Assembly: GCA_017432385.1 (NCBI GenBank)
Contig: JAFRJH010000202.1
Location: 1-33,439 of the forward strand
Source: Kiritimatiellia bacterium
GTDB lineage: Bacteria; Verrucomicrobiota; Kiritimatiellia; RFP12; UBA1067
Direction: 5' to 3'
Length of the DNA: 33,439 nt
Below, in pieces: positions 33,002 through 33,439 of this stretch. The stretch's first letter is position 1. Each line of letters begins with the position of its first letter. A model generated the notes under the pieces. That model had not been told where the DNA came from, did not search any database, and saw only the letters and a program-made list of their open reading frames with translations. Position numbers and translations under genes: made by a program.

Positions 33002-33439
33002 TCAGTCTACCGGAGCGCAGTTGACGCCGTGCGCGACGAGGGCGCGGCGGTGAACGCGGGCACGGCGCGCGAAGTCCGCGAAGCCGGGCCTGCGCTCGCC
33101 CAGCCAGAACACCTCGGCGAGGGCCAGCATCCGCGGCCACGCCTTCCACTGGAGGTCGTACTCGTTCCAGGTGTACTCGGTCCAGTTGTTGCCCTGTCCG
33201 CCGAGGACATGGACGCGGGCGCTCTCCGGAACCCCGGCGCAGGGGTCGAACGAGTAGCACCTCTCCAGCGTCGTCCTGCCGCAGATGTACATGAAAGGAT
33301 CCTCCTCAAGGCCCTGGCCGTAGTCTAGGTAGCAGTAGCTCGTGGGCGTCATGACGACGTCGTGCCCGCGGGCCGCGGCCGCGGCGCCGGACACGAGCGC
33401 CTGTCCCCCGCCGACACGACCCACGCGCCAGCACAACCC
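33002..33439 (-). CDS. GH20 beta-N-acetylhexosaminidase, C-terminal part only
   Basis: About 145 residues visible; the gene begins beyond the right edge. The visible part is the end of the GH20 barrel: VVMTPTSYCYLDYGQG (substrate-site Tyr/Asp region), ICGRTTLERCYSFDP, HVLGGQGNNWTEYTWNEYDL containing the WTE tryptophan-glutamate of the active-site wall, WPRMLALAEVFWLG and the closing DFARRARVHRRALVAHGVNC. Catalytic Asp-Glu lie upstream of the window. Expected to remove terminal GlcNAc or GalNAc from glycans. No shared C-terminal domain. Its stop is 17 bp from the palindrome of promoter F. Confidence 0.88.
   Translation of the reverse strand, partial: GLCWRVGRVGGGQALVSGAAAAARGHDVVMTPTSYCYLDYGQGLEEDPFMYICGRTTLERCYSFDPCAGVPESARVHVLGGQGNNWTEYTWNEYDLQWKAWPRMLALAEVFWLGERRPGFADFARRARVHRRALVAHGVNCAPVD

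Overview
The window is GC-rich, densely packed bacterial DNA. It holds one cluster of secreted glycan-degrading proteins: 13 genes, two cut by the window ends, of which 12 lie on the minus strand. It contains glycoside hydrolases resembling GH127, GH92, GH27, GH2 and GH20, SGNH and alpha/beta-hydrolase esterases, a beta-helix protein, a membrane acyltransferase, and giant mosaic exported proteins. There is no SusC/SusD pair, TonB receptor, transporter or regulator in view, so it is not a Bacteroidetes-type locus. The GC bias, very long modular exported proteins, Gly/Pro/Asp linkers and a shared C-terminal domain ending in FY(Q/R)(I/V)VVE suggest a PVC-superphylum polysaccharide degrader, for example Kiritimatiellota or Verrucomicrobiota. 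That placement is inference.

Layout, read right to left along the direction of most transcription: GH20 C-terminus (33439-33002); a stand-alone 212-residue binding-like module (32870-32232); SGNH multimodular protein plus GH2 beta-galactosidase (32151-25391); a 2557-residue double-SGNH/CotH-like protein (25295-17622); esterase/phytase-like mosaic, alpha-toroid-like protein and GH27 (17529-9568); the plus-strand GH92 gene (7597-9564), convergent with GH27; beta-helix protein plus acyltransferase (7469-4541); a CBM/TIM-barrel-like protein plus GH127 (4443-1).

The main observation is regulatory. Each minus-strand transcription unit whose start is visible begins with the same 46-bp element: an inverted repeat CCCTAC-N4-GTAGGG, one base, a TTG-type -35 box, exactly 17 bp, then a TATAAT-type -10 box. 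It occurs at six places. The copy at 7545-7560 has a promoter at the same spacing on both sides, so one palindrome appears to serve two divergent genes, giving seven promoters in all. This looks like one regulon for extracellular glycan breakdown controlled by an unknown DNA-binding protein.

The second theme is protein modularity. A roughly 175-residue putative carbohydrate-binding module occurs nine times (once as a whole protein), an Ig/Fn3-like repeat six times, an 80-residue repeat three times, and a C-terminal domain of about 62 residues with an invariant Cys ends four proteins exactly at their stop codons. That domain is a candidate sorting or anchoring signal. There is no gene-free stretch longer than about 130 bp, and I saw no tRNA, rRNA, CRISPR array or insertion sequence.
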